Shown: positions 1 to 8,190 of the stretch, in pieces
How the letters are laid out: every line of letters begins with the position of its first letter
Position numbering within the stretch: position 1 is the first letter of the stretch
Translations under genes and position numbers: made by a program
NCBI GenBank assembly: GCA_001701115.1
Contig: DAAJ01000029.1
Location: forward strand, 1 to 23,223
Source of the DNA: Bacteroidales bacterium GP2
Lineage (GTDB): Bacteria; Bacteroidota; Bacteroidia; Bacteroidales; Muribaculaceae
DNA length: 23,223 nucleotides
Reading direction: 5' to 3'
Notes under the pieces: generated by a model
What the model saw: the letters and a program-made list of their open reading frames with translations, nothing else
Database searches by the model: none
Told to the model about the DNA's origin: nothing

Positions 1-172
1 TCCCTTAACACCGCGGCTACTCTCTGCGTGCGCTCTCCGGCGCACGTTCCCGCAGCATGAGGCTATGATCAACCTCAAGAACTGCGGCTTCGTAGATGTC
101 GTGGCGGTTCTCTCAAATCGGGGAGGAATACGCTGTGGCGGAGGATATTCTCGGTTTTATTCTGGAAATTAG
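1..172. other. 5' edge of window, no assignable gene
   Basis: I recognise no conserved gene here. Frame 2 is open across almost the whole stretch but its translation (rich in Arg, Gly and Cys) does not resemble a protein family. On the minus strand a short open run of about 30 codons ends in TAG near position 19. A GC-rich hairpin sits at 27-46. The stretch could be the edge of a mobile or decayed locus. It is adjacent to an accessory-looking operon, but no insertion-sequence end or att site can be shown from this much sequence. Confidence 0.4.
27..46. repeat. GC-rich hairpin
   Basis: CGTGCGC at 27-33 is perfectly complementary to GCGCACG at 40-46 across a 6-nt loop. No T-run follows on either strand, so it is not a convincing intrinsic terminator. 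It may be an RNA or element-end structure; function unknown. Confidence 0.35.
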
Positions 173-230
173 TATCTTTGCATTTTACCGGACAGGAAAT
201 GCAATCGAGCGTTATGAAAAAATGGGTTAA
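96..230 (+). CDS. Possible small ORF overlapping the RyR-channel gene start
   Basis: A 44-codon ATG frame ends at TAA 228-230, overlapping the preferred start of the next gene (ATG 214) by 17 nt. Its translation is acidic then hydrophobic, with a central segment rich in Ile, Leu and Phe, and looks more protein-like than the other frames here. There is no visible ribosome-binding site. The probable -7 promoter box of the next gene (173-180) lies inside it, so it would need its own upstream promoter. I do not recognise a family. It may be a chance ORF. Confidence 0.15.
   Translation: MSWRFSQIGEEYAVAEDILGFILEISIFAFYRTGNAIERYEKMG
173..180 (+). promoter_or_regulatory. Bacteroidota -7 box for the RyR-channel operon
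   Basis: TATCTTTG matches the Bacteroidota -7 consensus TAnnTTTG. No good -33 TTTG lies 20 nt upstream. Transcription would begin around 186-188. This argues against the TTG start at 178 and for ATG 214, which leaves a leader of about 26 nt. Confidence 0.45.
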
Positions 231-2559
231 TGTTAAGGGTGTGCTTATGCTTGCATGCGTGGCACTGGTGGTGTCGTTGGTTATATTCAACGACCAAATA
301 TCAATGTGGATTATTGCTATCTTGTTGGGATTAAGCCTGCTGGCTGTGCTTGGTGTCATTTGCAAGAACCTATATGATATTATTGCCAGACGCGGTACGC
401 ATTTGTATGCCAGGGACTTTCCCCTTAAATTCCTTGCCACTGTCATGGGATTTTTCTTCATAATGGGCACTATGCTATATATGTATGTGTTCTACAGCAT
501 AGGAAACGATCCGGCATTAACCGAGGAGTTAGGGCATAGAGTGGAATTTACAAATGCGGAGTATCTGTTCCGCTCCCTAATCAGCGCTATAAACCTTTTC
601 CTGTTTGATGTTGACAGCAACATCCTTGACCGTCTTGACGGGCATGGAGTCCTCAAGGGATGGCTTCTGGTTCTTGCCGTACTGTCTTCATCCTGTACGG
701 TTGGAATGCTTGTCGGATTGATTTATTACCGTATCAGTGCGTATTTCCGCCTCCATAGTATAAAAATCAGTAGCAGCAAGAATCATTTGTACCTGTTTTT
801 CGGTGACAATACACCTACTTCCTTGCTTGTCAGTGATATAGTAAAAAATGACAGCAACGCTGTTGTAATCGTCATAGATGAAGCGAATATACAGGATGAT
901 GATTGCGGAGCCCTCAACAGTATGCGTGCCTTGGTAACCCATAAGCGTAAGATATTCAGTGATGCAAGGGAAATAGGGTTTCATGTGGCTCTTGCCGGAC
1001 AGCAGCTTGCGGATATAGATAAAAAAATAGTGGAGAGGGAGGATTTCGATGCGTTCAGCTATCTTGGTCTTTCAAGGGTGAAGAGGCTGATAGAGAAATT
1101 GAAAGATACAGCTAACTCCCAGCTGCACATATTTTTCATGGACGAGGATGAGGATAGGAACATCCGCAACATAATGGTTCTTGCGCAGGATATCACAATG
1201 GCAGAGGTGGCAAAAGCTTCTGTTCCCAAAGAATCTGATAAGAAGAAGGCGAAAAGTTTGGAACATACCATATACTGCCATGCCCGCTATAATGGACCGA
1301 ATAAGGTGATTCAGGATGTTGCTGTCAATAAGAAGTTAGAAGTCCGGCTGGTAGATTCTTCCCATATCGCAGTTGAGCTTTTAAAGAAAGATCCGGAGTG
1401 TCATCCCGTTAAAGTGGTTAAACTGAGTGATACCAATCCGGGGACTGTTGATGGTGAGCTTAATACCCTTATTGTCGGTTTCGGTGAGGTTGGGCGTGAT
1501 GCTTTCAGGTTCCTGTATGAATTCGGGGCGTTTGTAGGAAGTGAGTCTACCGATACTGAGGCTTTTAAGAGTCAGTTTGAATGCAGGATTGTGGATGCTG
1601 ATATTGATAGTATGAAAGGCTCATTCAAGGAAGCGATGCCCTCGGTGTTTGGCAATACCGCTGGCTCCACTGACATGATTTCTTTTCATGCGGTTGATTA
1701 TGACAGCGATGGTTTTTATGAGGATGTGCTCGATGAGGAGTATGTGCGTAAGTTGAACTATGCGGTAATTTCAATCGGTGACAATGACGCTGCAATCGCC
1801 CTTGCGGCACGCATATTCAACCGTGCGCGCCGGCTTGGCAATGATTTGTCGCGGTTACGCATTTTTGTGCGATGCACCAGTGATGACAAGGTGGAAAAGA
1901 TGCAGAAAATCGCTGACCATTATAATTACGGTTATGGAAATGGTAAAAATAATATTCCGGTGATAAGGATTTTCGGTCAACCGGAGAAAACCTATACCTT
2001 TGACCTTGTTGTTAACAACAGTCTGCTTGCAAGCGCTAAAGAGTATTTTGAGCAGTATCAATTGTTGTCTGGAGAACCAGATGGGTGGGATACCCGTAGA
2101 AAGAAGCTCACAAGTGGAGAAGTCCCGGAGCTTGATAAACTTAGCAATCTTCGCAGGAAGGAGGGGCAGGATGTGGCAAATGCATTGCATAGTGCTACAA
2201 AGCTCCATATCCTTAAATCGGTGATGCCTGAAAATACTGATTGGTCGGATTTCTACAATAGGCATTTTTATGGGAAAGGCGAAAAGAAGTTATATGAGGA
2301 AAAAATAATTCTCCGCCTTGCAATGCTTGAACATATCCGGTGGAATGCGGCACATGAGTTGCTCGGTTACAGGTTTTACGAAGGCGGAACTTGCTGTGAT
2401 GAGCAATCCAAGAGCCATAATTGCTTGTGCTCATGGCAGAAACTTGATGAACAGAGCAGGTTGTCTGGAAATGATTACAAAGATTGTGACTTTAGAGTAG
2501 TCTGGACCTCGATTAAGCAATGGCTGGGAAATAGTAACAATGAAAAAAAACAGATATGA
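214..2559 (+). CDS. Channel-like membrane protein with two RCK/TrkA-like Rossmann domains and C-terminal RyR-like domain
   Basis: The 781-residue protein, counted from ATG 214, shows four hydrophobic segments at about 9-25, 30-51, 71-95 and 148-172. A short hydrophobic stretch at 115-133, between the last two, could be a re-entrant pore helix. A cytosolic part follows with two Rossmann-like units. The first (from about 190) has a degenerate loop (FFGDNT). The second has an intact nucleotide-binding GFGEVG at 422-427 followed by an acidic strand end (VDAD), as in TrkA-N/RCK domains. The C-terminus carries a divergent RyR pattern: LAxxEHxRW (E706, H707, R709, W710), a GYRF motif, then SKxH and a Cys-rich turn. 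It overlaps the stand-alone RyR gene by 4 nt. A ligand-gated ion-flux sensor is inferred; ion and ligand are unknown. Starts at TTG 178 or ATG 199 are possible, but the promoter box covers 173-180. Confidence 0.8.
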   Translation: MKKWVNVKGVLMLACVALVVSLVIFNDQISMWIIAILLGLSLLAVLGVICKNLYDIIARRGTHLYARDFPLKFLATVMGFFFIMGTMLYMYVFYSIGNDPALTEELGHRVEFTNAEYLFRSLISAINLFLFDVDSNILDRLDGHGVLKGWLLVLAVLSSSCTVGMLVGLIYYRISAYFRLHSIKISSSKNHLYLFFGDNTPTSLLVSDIVKNDSNAVVIVIDEANIQDDDCGALNSMRALVTHKRKIFSDAREIGFHVALAGQQLADIDKKIVEREDFDAFSYLGLSRVKRLIEKLKDTANSQLHIFFMDEDEDRNIRNIMVLAQDITMAEVAKASVPKESDKKKAKSLEHTIYCHARYNGPNKVIQDVAVNKKLEVRLVDSSHIAVELLKKDPECHPVKVVKLSDTNPGTVDGELNTLIVGFGEVGRDAFRFLYEFGAFVGSESTDTEAFKSQFECRIVDADIDSMKGSFKEAMPSVFGNTAGSTDMISFHAVDYDSDGFYEDVLDEEYVRKLNYAVISIGDNDAAIALAARIFNRARRLGNDLSRLRIFVRCTSDDKVEKMQKIADHYNYGYGNGKNNIPVIRIFGQPEKTYTFDLVVNNSLLASAKEYFEQYQLLSGEPDGWDTRRKKLTSGEVPELDKLSNLRRKEGQDVANALHSATKLHILKSVMPENTDWSDFYNRHFYGKGEKKLYEEKIILRLAMLEHIRWNAAHELLGYRFYEGGTCCDEQSKSHNCLCSWQKLDEQSRLSGNDYKDCDFRVVWTSIKQWLGNSNNEKKQI

Positions 2560-2846
2560 AAAAGGATTATAATCCAAGTCCGGTTGATACATCAAATATA
2601 GAACTGCCGGAGGAATTGCTGCCTCTCGTTGAGGAGATGGCAAAGAATGTGCATGAGGTGTGGGCGCAGAACCGCATTAATGATGGCTGGACTTACGGCG
2701 AAGTGCGCAACGATGCAAAAAAGGAGCATCCGTGTCTTGTGCCGTATGAAGATTTGCCTGAAGGCGAGAAGGAATATGACCGTGCCACTTCGCAGGAAAC
2801 ACTCAAGCTCATCATCAAATCTGGCTTTAAAATATCAAAGTCTTGA
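2556..2846 (+). CDS. Stand-alone prokaryotic RyR domain protein
   Basis: This 96-residue protein is almost entirely one ryanodine-receptor repeat (RyR, PF02026). It has the YNPxPVDT entry, a helix ending VHEVWAQNR (H33, W36), the GWTYG turn (44-48), KxHPCLVPY (H58, P59, Y64), LPEGEK (67-72), and a closing helix ending at a Gly-Phe. In animal calcium-release channels these repeats form peripheral folded modules. In bacteria they occur as small soluble proteins or fused to Rossmann, channel and signalling domains. There is no signal peptide, so it is cytosolic. ATGA overlap with the upstream channel-like gene indicates translational coupling and probably stoichiometric production. It may bind the channel's own RyR-like tail or share its ligand (inference). 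Confidence 0.9.
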   Translation: MKKDYNPSPVDTSNIELPEELLPLVEEMAKNVHEVWAQNRINDGWTYGEVRNDAKKEHPCLVPYEDLPEGEKEYDRATSQETLKLIIKSGFKISKS

Positions 2847-2890
2847 TTTCCCGCGATATAGCTGAAATATAAACCATCACATGCACCAAT

Positions 2891-3898
2891 ATGATCAATC
2901 CTCCTTATTATGCCTCAGATTCCCGCTATGAATGCGGAATGAAATATGAACGGTGCGGTCGCAGCGGCATTATGCTTCCGCGCATATCGTTAGGGCTATG
3001 GCATAATTTCGGCGACGTCAATCCCTTTTCCCGAAGCCGCGATATGCTCCATTATGCGTTTGACCACGGCATAACATGTTTTGATCTCGCCAATAATTAC
3101 GGACCTTCCTATGGATCTGCCGAGGAGACTTTCGGTCGCGTCATGCAGTCATCTTTCCGTCCTTACCGCGATGAGATTGTCGTAACTACTAAAGCCGGTT
3201 ACGATATGTGGCGTGGTCCTTACGGCAGTGGCGGGTCAAGAAAATATCTGATTGCTTCGCTTGAACAAAGCCTTTGCAGAATGCATCTGGAATATGTGGA
3301 TATCTTTTACAGCCACCGGTTTGACCCGGATACCCCGATGGATGAGACGCTTCAGGCGCTGGTGGACATAGTTCGCCAGGGTAAGGCTCTTTATGTCGGA
3401 ATATCCAGATGGCCTTATGATGCTACCCAGTATGCTTACAATTATCTTTCATCACGCGATGTGCCTTGCCTCATTTATCAAGGGCGTTACAATATGATGG
3501 ACCGTGACGTTGAGCAGTCTTGCATTCTGGATCAATGTGCAAGCAACGGTGTTGGATTTACCGCTTTTTCTCCGCTTGAGCAAGGAGTGCTTACCGACCG
3601 GTATCTCAACGGCATACCGGAAGGGTCAAGAGCCTCAATCGGGAAATTCCTCAAGCCTGAAAGGATTACGGTGGCACTGGTAAATAAATTGAAACGTCTC
3701 AACGAGATAGCACTGCGCCGGGGACAGACGCTTGCAGAGATGTCGCTTGCATGGTTGCTGAAGGACACTCGCGTTACATCGGTAATTGTGGGTTGTAGCT
3801 CTACTGCGCAGCTTGGTGACAGTTTGAAGTGCCTTGACAATACTGTTTTTGCTCCTGAGGAACTGGTGGAAATCGACAGTATTCTGTCAGAAGAGTAG
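2891..3898 (+). CDS. Aldo-keto reductase, YghZ/Gpr-like
   Basis: This is a 335-residue NADPH-dependent aldo-keto reductase with the TIM-barrel catalytic tetrad visible: D65 and Y70 in the DLANNYG motif, K101 in VVTTKAG and H142 in DIFYSHRFD. The N-terminus (MKYERCGRSGIMLPRISLG from residue 17), the YGPSYGSAEE segment and the overall length match the E. coli YghZ (L-glyceraldehyde-3-phosphate reductase) group. The natural substrate here is unknown; a detoxifying role against small aldehydes is plausible. It starts 44 nt after the RyR gene with no clear promoter in between, so read-through is possible. A start at M17 would also be compatible with the family. It is convergent with the minus-strand LPS operon, 33 nt away. 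Confidence 0.93.
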   Translation: MINPPYYASDSRYECGMKYERCGRSGIMLPRISLGLWHNFGDVNPFSRSRDMLHYAFDHGITCFDLANNYGPSYGSAEETFGRVMQSSFRPYRDEIVVTTKAGYDMWRGPYGSGGSRKYLIASLEQSLCRMHLEYVDIFYSHRFDPDTPMDETLQALVDIVRQGKALYVGISRWPYDATQYAYNYLSSRDVPCLIYQGRYNMMDRDVEQSCILDQCASNGVGFTAFSPLEQGVLTDRYLNGIPEGSRASIGKFLKPERITVALVNKLKRLNEIALRRGQTLAEMSLAWLLKDTRVTSVIVGCSSTAQLGDSLKCLDNTVFAPEELVEIDSILSEE

Positions 3899-3931
3899 GT
3901 TAGTGACCGGTGTGTAGTGGATGAGGCTGGA

Positions 3932-4294
3932 TCAAGAGCATTTTTTGCCGCTCTTTGAGTGTTTTGATTTTATGAGATTGTAAGCGCGTGTGATGCAGGA
4001 ATAGATTTCCTCGTCAGGCATATCCTCATCGAAATTCAGGGTAACCCAGTTGACAAGTGCGCGGTTCAGCGGTGCGCTTACCGCTGTGTATTTGTCTTTG
4101 AGCTCTCTTTTCTCATCAGGAGTACAAGGGATTTCCACGTTTGTAAATTCATTGATGTCTGTCAGGCAAAACATATGGTCAAGCACGTAGAAAACCAGAA
4201 CGGATTCGTAACGCCGCGCGAATTTGCCGAAAGGCATCTTCTCTGTTACGCCTTCCATTGACAGGCAGAAGTCGCGAAACTCAATCAAATCCAT
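3932..4294 (-). CDS. MmcQ/YjbR family protein
   Basis: This 120-residue protein has the MmcQ/YjbR layout: an N-terminal EFRDFCLSMEGVTEKMPFG helix-turn, a central beta stretch (VLVFYVLDHMFCL) and a C-terminal segment with NWVTLNFDEDMPDEEI followed by a helix, close to the family's usual 115-120 residues. The fold is a CyaY-like double-wing considered DNA-binding, but the biological role is poorly known. It is the last gene of the LPS operon; its ATG shares one base with the upstream stop (TAATG), so translation is coupled. Its link to lipopolysaccharide is only positional. Confidence 0.88.
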   Translation of the reverse strand: MDLIEFRDFCLSMEGVTEKMPFGKFARRYESVLVFYVLDHMFCLTDINEFTNVEIPCTPDEKRELKDKYTAVSAPLNRALVNWVTLNFDEDMPDEEIYSCITRAYNLIKSKHSKSGKKCS

Positions 4295-6135
4295 TATCTT
4301 GCAGCGATGTCGGTGTAGAGTGTCTGTAAAATAGCCTTGATGTGATGAAGATGCTCCGGATCAGGATTCTCACAACGGTCAAACATGGTGTCGTAATCGG
4401 TCTCTCCTTTTCCGTCCTTGAATATGACTCCGTTATGGTAAGCATGGTAGGCACATGGATATGTGTAGGAGGGCGAAAGTACGTCACGGCTGAAAATAAA
4501 ATCAGAGTGCGGTATATCGAGTTGTGCGAGCAATGTCGCTGCAAGGTCGGTCTGAGAGATGATTTGTTCAAATTTCCTCGGTTTTGCGATGCATCCTCCC
4601 ACCATAAGTATGGGAATGTTTGTAGAGCAGGATTTGTCAGATGAGCGCATGATGTTTACTCCGTGGTCTCCGAGAACAATAACGAGCGTGTTGCTCCACG
4701 CTGGTGATTTCTTAAGCCGTTCGATGAACCTGCCGAAAGCATCATCGACATAGGCGAATGAGTTGGCAATTTCGTTGTCCGGTATGCGGTTGTAAGGCAC
4801 TTGCCATGTCTCGTGGCTGCTGAGGGTCTGGAATGTGGTGAACCAACGGACTCCCTCTTCGGTCTTTTTCTGTATGTCATCATACAGCCAGTCGAAAACA
4901 TACCCGTCATGCACTCCCCATTTGCCGGTGGGGGCATCTGCGGGAAAATGTTTCTGCTCAACAAGGTTGTCGTGCCCGACAGCCCAATAGAAATCACGTT
5001 TATGGAAAATCTCAAGGTCTCCGCCATGCACTGCTGTAGTGATGTAGTCATATTCCTTGAGTGTCCTTGGGATTCCGGGCAGATGAGGCAGCTTGCGGGT
5101 GTAGCGGATTATGCTCGATGTAGGCTGCGCCGGGTAGCCGCTGAGGGTGCAGACAAGACCGCGGTCGGTGCGGAAACTGCCGCTCATGCAGTTGGAGAAG
5201 AAAATTCCCTCTTCGGCGAGTCGGTCAAAATTGGGAGTGACATTGCCTTTTGCACCAAGTGCTCCAACATGGATGGCGCATAGGCTTTCCCACACGATAA
5301 GCAAGATATTAGGACGGTCGGTTGTGAAGAGTTTCTCTGCGGGTGGAAGTGGCGTTGAGAAAATCTTGGAGGTCTCTCTTGCACTCTCCTCTTTGTCAAA
5401 AAACTGGAACTGTTTGGAAAAGTCCTCTTTGGTTGAGAAAGAGTAAATGAGATTGTAAATAGGATTCAACGCGCTATGGTTGAGGAAAGGCACCGCACAA
5501 TAAAATGCCATGCTCGGATTGTTGGGTCTTCTGCCGAGTCCACGGATAATAAGGAAGAATATGCCGACAGACAATGCCGCTACAAAGGGCATGGCGATAT
5601 ATGTCCACCAATGTGCCGCGCCGTTCCATGTGGCGAGGAGGGCAGTGGCGCGTGCAACAGCATAGAGTAGCAGGAAAAGGATTGCGGCGACGAGTAGAAC
5701 GGTAGAGAAGGCAATAATGATATATGAAGTTGAAACGGAGGCAAATGCTCCTTTGAAAGAGCGTAGGTATGCCGTGACGGAACAGTCGATTTTGTATTGC
5801 CAGAATTTATAAAGCGCGGTATCGGCAACAACAAGCAATGAGGTGGCAAGAGAGAGGAGCGCGGCGTATGCAACCGTAGCTATGAAAAAAGCTTTTTGCC
5901 AACCGAACATAAAACAGAGCGTGCCGATGATGATTGGTATGGCGCAGTAGTATGAAGCAATGATGCAGTCGGTAGGTAATCCTTTGCGATAGATATTGAA
6001 AATATCTTTTGCGGTGAGCGGTTGCTCAAGGCTCTTGCGGTTGTAAATGATGAAAAGAGGTCTTTGAACAATTGCAAAGAATATGACAACTGCCGCAAAC
6101 CAAGAGAAAAGAAATAGCAATTGGGTGAGTATCAT
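4294..6135 (-). CDS. LtaS-fold membrane phospho-transferase (probable LPS core decoration)
   Basis: The 613-residue protein has five N-terminal membrane helices (about 3-31, 54-78, 82-105, 138-160, 176-198), then an alkaline-phosphatase/sulfatase-superfamily domain facing the periplasm from about 270. Catalytic residues are recognisable by comparison with S. aureus LtaS: E283 (IVWESL), Thr nucleophile T323 (FRTDRG), H441 (SSHETW), D490 and H491 (LGDHG); the spacing is close to LtaS. A Thr rather than a formyl-glycine Cys rules out a sulfatase. Such enzymes move phosphoglycerol or phosphoethanolamine from phospholipid to a glycan or lipid A. Its place between glycosyltransferases in an LPS operon suggests phosphoethanolamine or glycerol phosphate addition to the core. 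The exact donor and acceptor cannot be read from sequence. The start overlaps the GT9 stop by ATGA. Confidence 0.88.
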   Translation of the reverse strand: MILTQLLFLFSWFAAVVIFFAIVQRPLFIIYNRKSLEQPLTAKDIFNIYRKGLPTDCIIASYYCAIPIIIGTLCFMFGWQKAFFIATVAYAALLSLATSLLVVADTALYKFWQYKIDCSVTAYLRSFKGAFASVSTSYIIIAFSTVLLVAAILFLLLYAVARATALLATWNGAAHWWTYIAMPFVAALSVGIFFLIIRGLGRRPNNPSMAFYCAVPFLNHSALNPIYNLIYSFSTKEDFSKQFQFFDKEESARETSKIFSTPLPPAEKLFTTDRPNILLIVWESLCAIHVGALGAKGNVTPNFDRLAEEGIFFSNCMSGSFRTDRGLVCTLSGYPAQPTSSIIRYTRKLPHLPGIPRTLKEYDYITTAVHGGDLEIFHKRDFYWAVGHDNLVEQKHFPADAPTGKWGVHDGYVFDWLYDDIQKKTEEGVRWFTTFQTLSSHETWQVPYNRIPDNEIANSFAYVDDAFGRFIERLKKSPAWSNTLVIVLGDHGVNIMRSSDKSCSTNIPILMVGGCIAKPRKFEQIISQTDLAATLLAQLDIPHSDFIFSRDVLSPSYTYPCAYHAYHNGVIFKDGKGETDYDTMFDRCENPDPEHLHHIKAILQTLYTDIAAR

Positions 6136-7115
6136 AAAATTCGTTCAATAATATCATCGGGAGATATCCGGGTCATGCAAATCAGATTTCTGCCTTTTGG
6201 GCATGTGGGGGTTCCAGCAATTGAGCATGGCTGGCAATCAACACCGGCAACAATAGCGTTTTCAATGCTTTGTCCCCAACCAAGAAACCCGCAAGAAGGT
6301 GTTGTCCCTCCCCATACAGAGATTACTTTAGTGCCTGCGAGTGAAGCAAGATGCATATTTGCGGAGTCCATGCTGACCATGGCGTCCAGGGTGTGCATCA
6401 GTTCAATTTCTTCTGCCAGGGTTGATTTTCCCGATATGTATTTCACCGCAGGGTATTTTTTTCCCCACTCGGTAAGTTTTTCAATTTCTGCTGCGCCTCC
6501 GCCAAACAGGAAAATCTCTGTCTTACCTCTTTCATTCAGCTTTCTGATGAGTTCTTCCGTCAGTTCAGGAGGATACGTTTTGGTATAATATCGTGCAAAT
6601 GGAGCAATGCCGACGCGTATCGCGCCGCTTTGATTCTTTTGTGGCGAGGATTTGATTTTTTCCTCTTTTACAGGGAATCCAATTTCAGCAAACAGGTCAA
6701 GGTAGCGTTGCGTAAATGGCTCGGCATTGATTTTGCCTTCAAGAATAGCTTTACGCTGGCGCCGTTTTTTATCAAGCACAGCAGTTTTCTTCCCTGCAAG
6801 ACCGAATAATATCGTTGGTACCGTTGTTTTAACAACATTGTGCATGTCAACAACAAAATCGGGCTTTGACTCCCGTATAGCTTTTGTTACTGCGGGAATA
6901 GCCTTGAGTCCTTTCAACTTGTTTTTCGGCAACCCTACTATAGTGAGGTTTTCAGGAGCGTCTGCCACAAGTCCAGCAAATCGCGCATCAGTGATGAAAG
7001 TGACAGCAATGTCCGGATACGTAAGTGCAAGCGCCTTTACAGCTGGAATAGTCATGGCGATATCTCCGAGTGCCGAAAGCCGTACTGCAGTAATTCTTTT
7101 GCCTTTTGGATCCAT
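6132..7115 (-). CDS. Glycosyltransferase family 9 (heptosyltransferase-type)
   Basis: This 327-residue GT-B enzyme of family 9 has the N-terminal RLSALGDI motif at 12-19, which binds the acceptor side, and the C-terminal sugar-nucleotide signature DSANMHLASLAGTKVISVWGG at about 250-270 (D250, H255). Four cysteines near the end (C294, C297, C305, C313) match the conserved Cys cluster seen in many family members. GT9 enzymes add heptose or related sugars to Kdo in the LPS inner core on the cytosolic face. Bacteroidales cores often differ from enteric ones, so the donor may not be ADP-heptose. It follows the GT4 gene after 4 nt and overlaps the next gene by 4 nt. Confidence 0.93.
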   Translation of the reverse strand: MDPKGKRITAVRLSALGDIAMTIPAVKALALTYPDIAVTFITDARFAGLVADAPENLTIVGLPKNKLKGLKAIPAVTKAIRESKPDFVVDMHNVVKTTVPTILFGLAGKKTAVLDKKRRQRKAILEGKINAEPFTQRYLDLFAEIGFPVKEEKIKSSPQKNQSGAIRVGIAPFARYYTKTYPPELTEELIRKLNERGKTEIFLFGGGAAEIEKLTEWGKKYPAVKYISGKSTLAEEIELMHTLDAMVSMDSANMHLASLAGTKVISVWGGTTPSCGFLGWGQSIENAIVAGVDCQPCSIAGTPTCPKGRNLICMTRISPDDIIERIL

Positions 7116-7119
7116 AGCG

Positions 7120-8190
7120 TCAATCTATTGCTTTGGAATAAACGTCAATTATCTTGTCAAGGAAAACGTGATAGGACAATTCCTTATTGAAATGTTTTTT
7201 TGCGTTTTCCCCTATTCTGTGCCTGAGCTCCGGTGATTCAATGAGGATTTTCAGTGCCTTCCTCAGCGATTCGACATCATCGGGGGGGGCAAGTGTGCCG
7301 ATAGATTCATCGGTGATGTATTCAGGTTGCGACCCATTGTCGGTAGTAACTACCGGTTTGCCTTCACTCAGAAACTCAAGAATTGAAATTGAGCCTGCCT
7401 CACGCACGATCGAGGGAACAACTCCAATTGCGCAGTTGTGTATCAACGCACCGGGATTGTCTATGTGACCTGTAAGGACAGTCCTGCTTTCCATTCCTGT
7501 TTCGGCAATTAGATCGCGCAGTTTCTTTTCATAGCTTTTTCTCCGTGGCTTTCCTGCGATAACAAGGGTGAACTGGTGGTCAAGCAGTCCAGAAAGTGCT
7601 TTTACGAGCACTTCAACACCTTTGGATTTCCTGACTCTGCCACAAAAAAGGATTACCGGCTGGGTAAGGTCAGAAAGATTTTCCGGCAATTGTTGTCCCT
7701 GCCGGTCTGCTGTCGAAACAGAATTATGGATTACATTGCATTTTGCCGAATCAATCCATCCGTTTTTTGACAGAAAGAGTTTCTGCGCAAGTCCCGAAAC
7801 GAAGATAATAGAGTCGATACGGTTGAACAGCCTTCGTTGCCACCATCCTATTTTAGAGGCTCGGGCGATATGCCGTGTCATGACAATCTTAATTTTCCGT
7901 TGTGACAGCTTTACAGCTTTTGTGACAACAGGAATGAAAGAGAGGTCATGAATATGCACCACATCCGCTTCTACCTCGGCAAATTTCGCAGCAAGTGCCT
8001 TTGATTTAAGCCCGAGCATGAGCGGACCGAAATCGAATGATTCGATTCCGGACCTATGCGCAGCAACGCTGCCGGGACGAGTGAGCCGTGTAACAGTATG
8101 CCCTTTGCGCTCAAGGTTATCGCAAAGCTCATCTATCATCTGCTCCGCTCCTCCCCACACCATGCCGGGATAAATCTGAACAATGTTCAT
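7120..8190 (-). CDS. Glycosyltransferase family 4
   Basis: This is a 356-residue GT-B retaining glycosyltransferase. The N-terminal Rossmann half starts MNIVQIYPGMVWGGAEQMI, with the Gly-Gly-Ala-Glu loop typical of GT4. The C-terminal half begins at the GRVRKSKG motif, which contacts the nucleotide diphosphate, and carries the EX7E signature (EAGSISILE) followed by GKPVVTTDNGSQPE. It probably adds a core sugar to Kdo-lipid A; sugar and linkage are unknown. Its start overlaps the KdsB-like stop by 4 nt. The coding strand has an unbroken run of eight C (7282-7289) in the Ala-Pro-Pro-Asp codons, a possible slippage site. Confidence 0.93.
   Translation of the reverse strand: MNIVQIYPGMVWGGAEQMIDELCDNLERKGHTVTRLTRPGSVAAHRSGIESFDFGPLMLGLKSKALAAKFAEVEADVVHIHDLSFIPVVTKAVKLSQRKIKIVMTRHIARASKIGWWQRRLFNRIDSIIFVSGLAQKLFLSKNGWIDSAKCNVIHNSVSTADRQGQQLPENLSDLTQPVILFCGRVRKSKGVEVLVKALSGLLDHQFTLVIAGKPRRKSYEKKLRDLIAETGMESRTVLTGHIDNPGALIHNCAIGVVPSIVREAGSISILEFLSEGKPVVTTDNGSQPEYITDESIGTLAPPDDVESLRKALKILIESPELRHRIGENAKKHFNKELSYHVFLDKIIDVYSKAID

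Noticed and set aside
3935..3957. Hairpin AAGAGC/GCTCTT as aldo-keto reductase terminator
   Set aside because: Only 6 bp with the T-run in the loop rather than after the stem, and it lies in the yjbR coding end.
4801..5283. Open frame antisense to the LtaS-like gene
   Set aside because: The opposite strand encodes conserved catalytic motifs across this stretch.
4294..6135. Sulfatase annotation for the alkaline-phosphatase-fold protein
   Set aside because: The nucleophile position is Thr in FRTDRG, without the Cys/Ser-x-Pro-x-Arg sulfatase motif, and five membrane helices precede it as in LtaS-type transferases.
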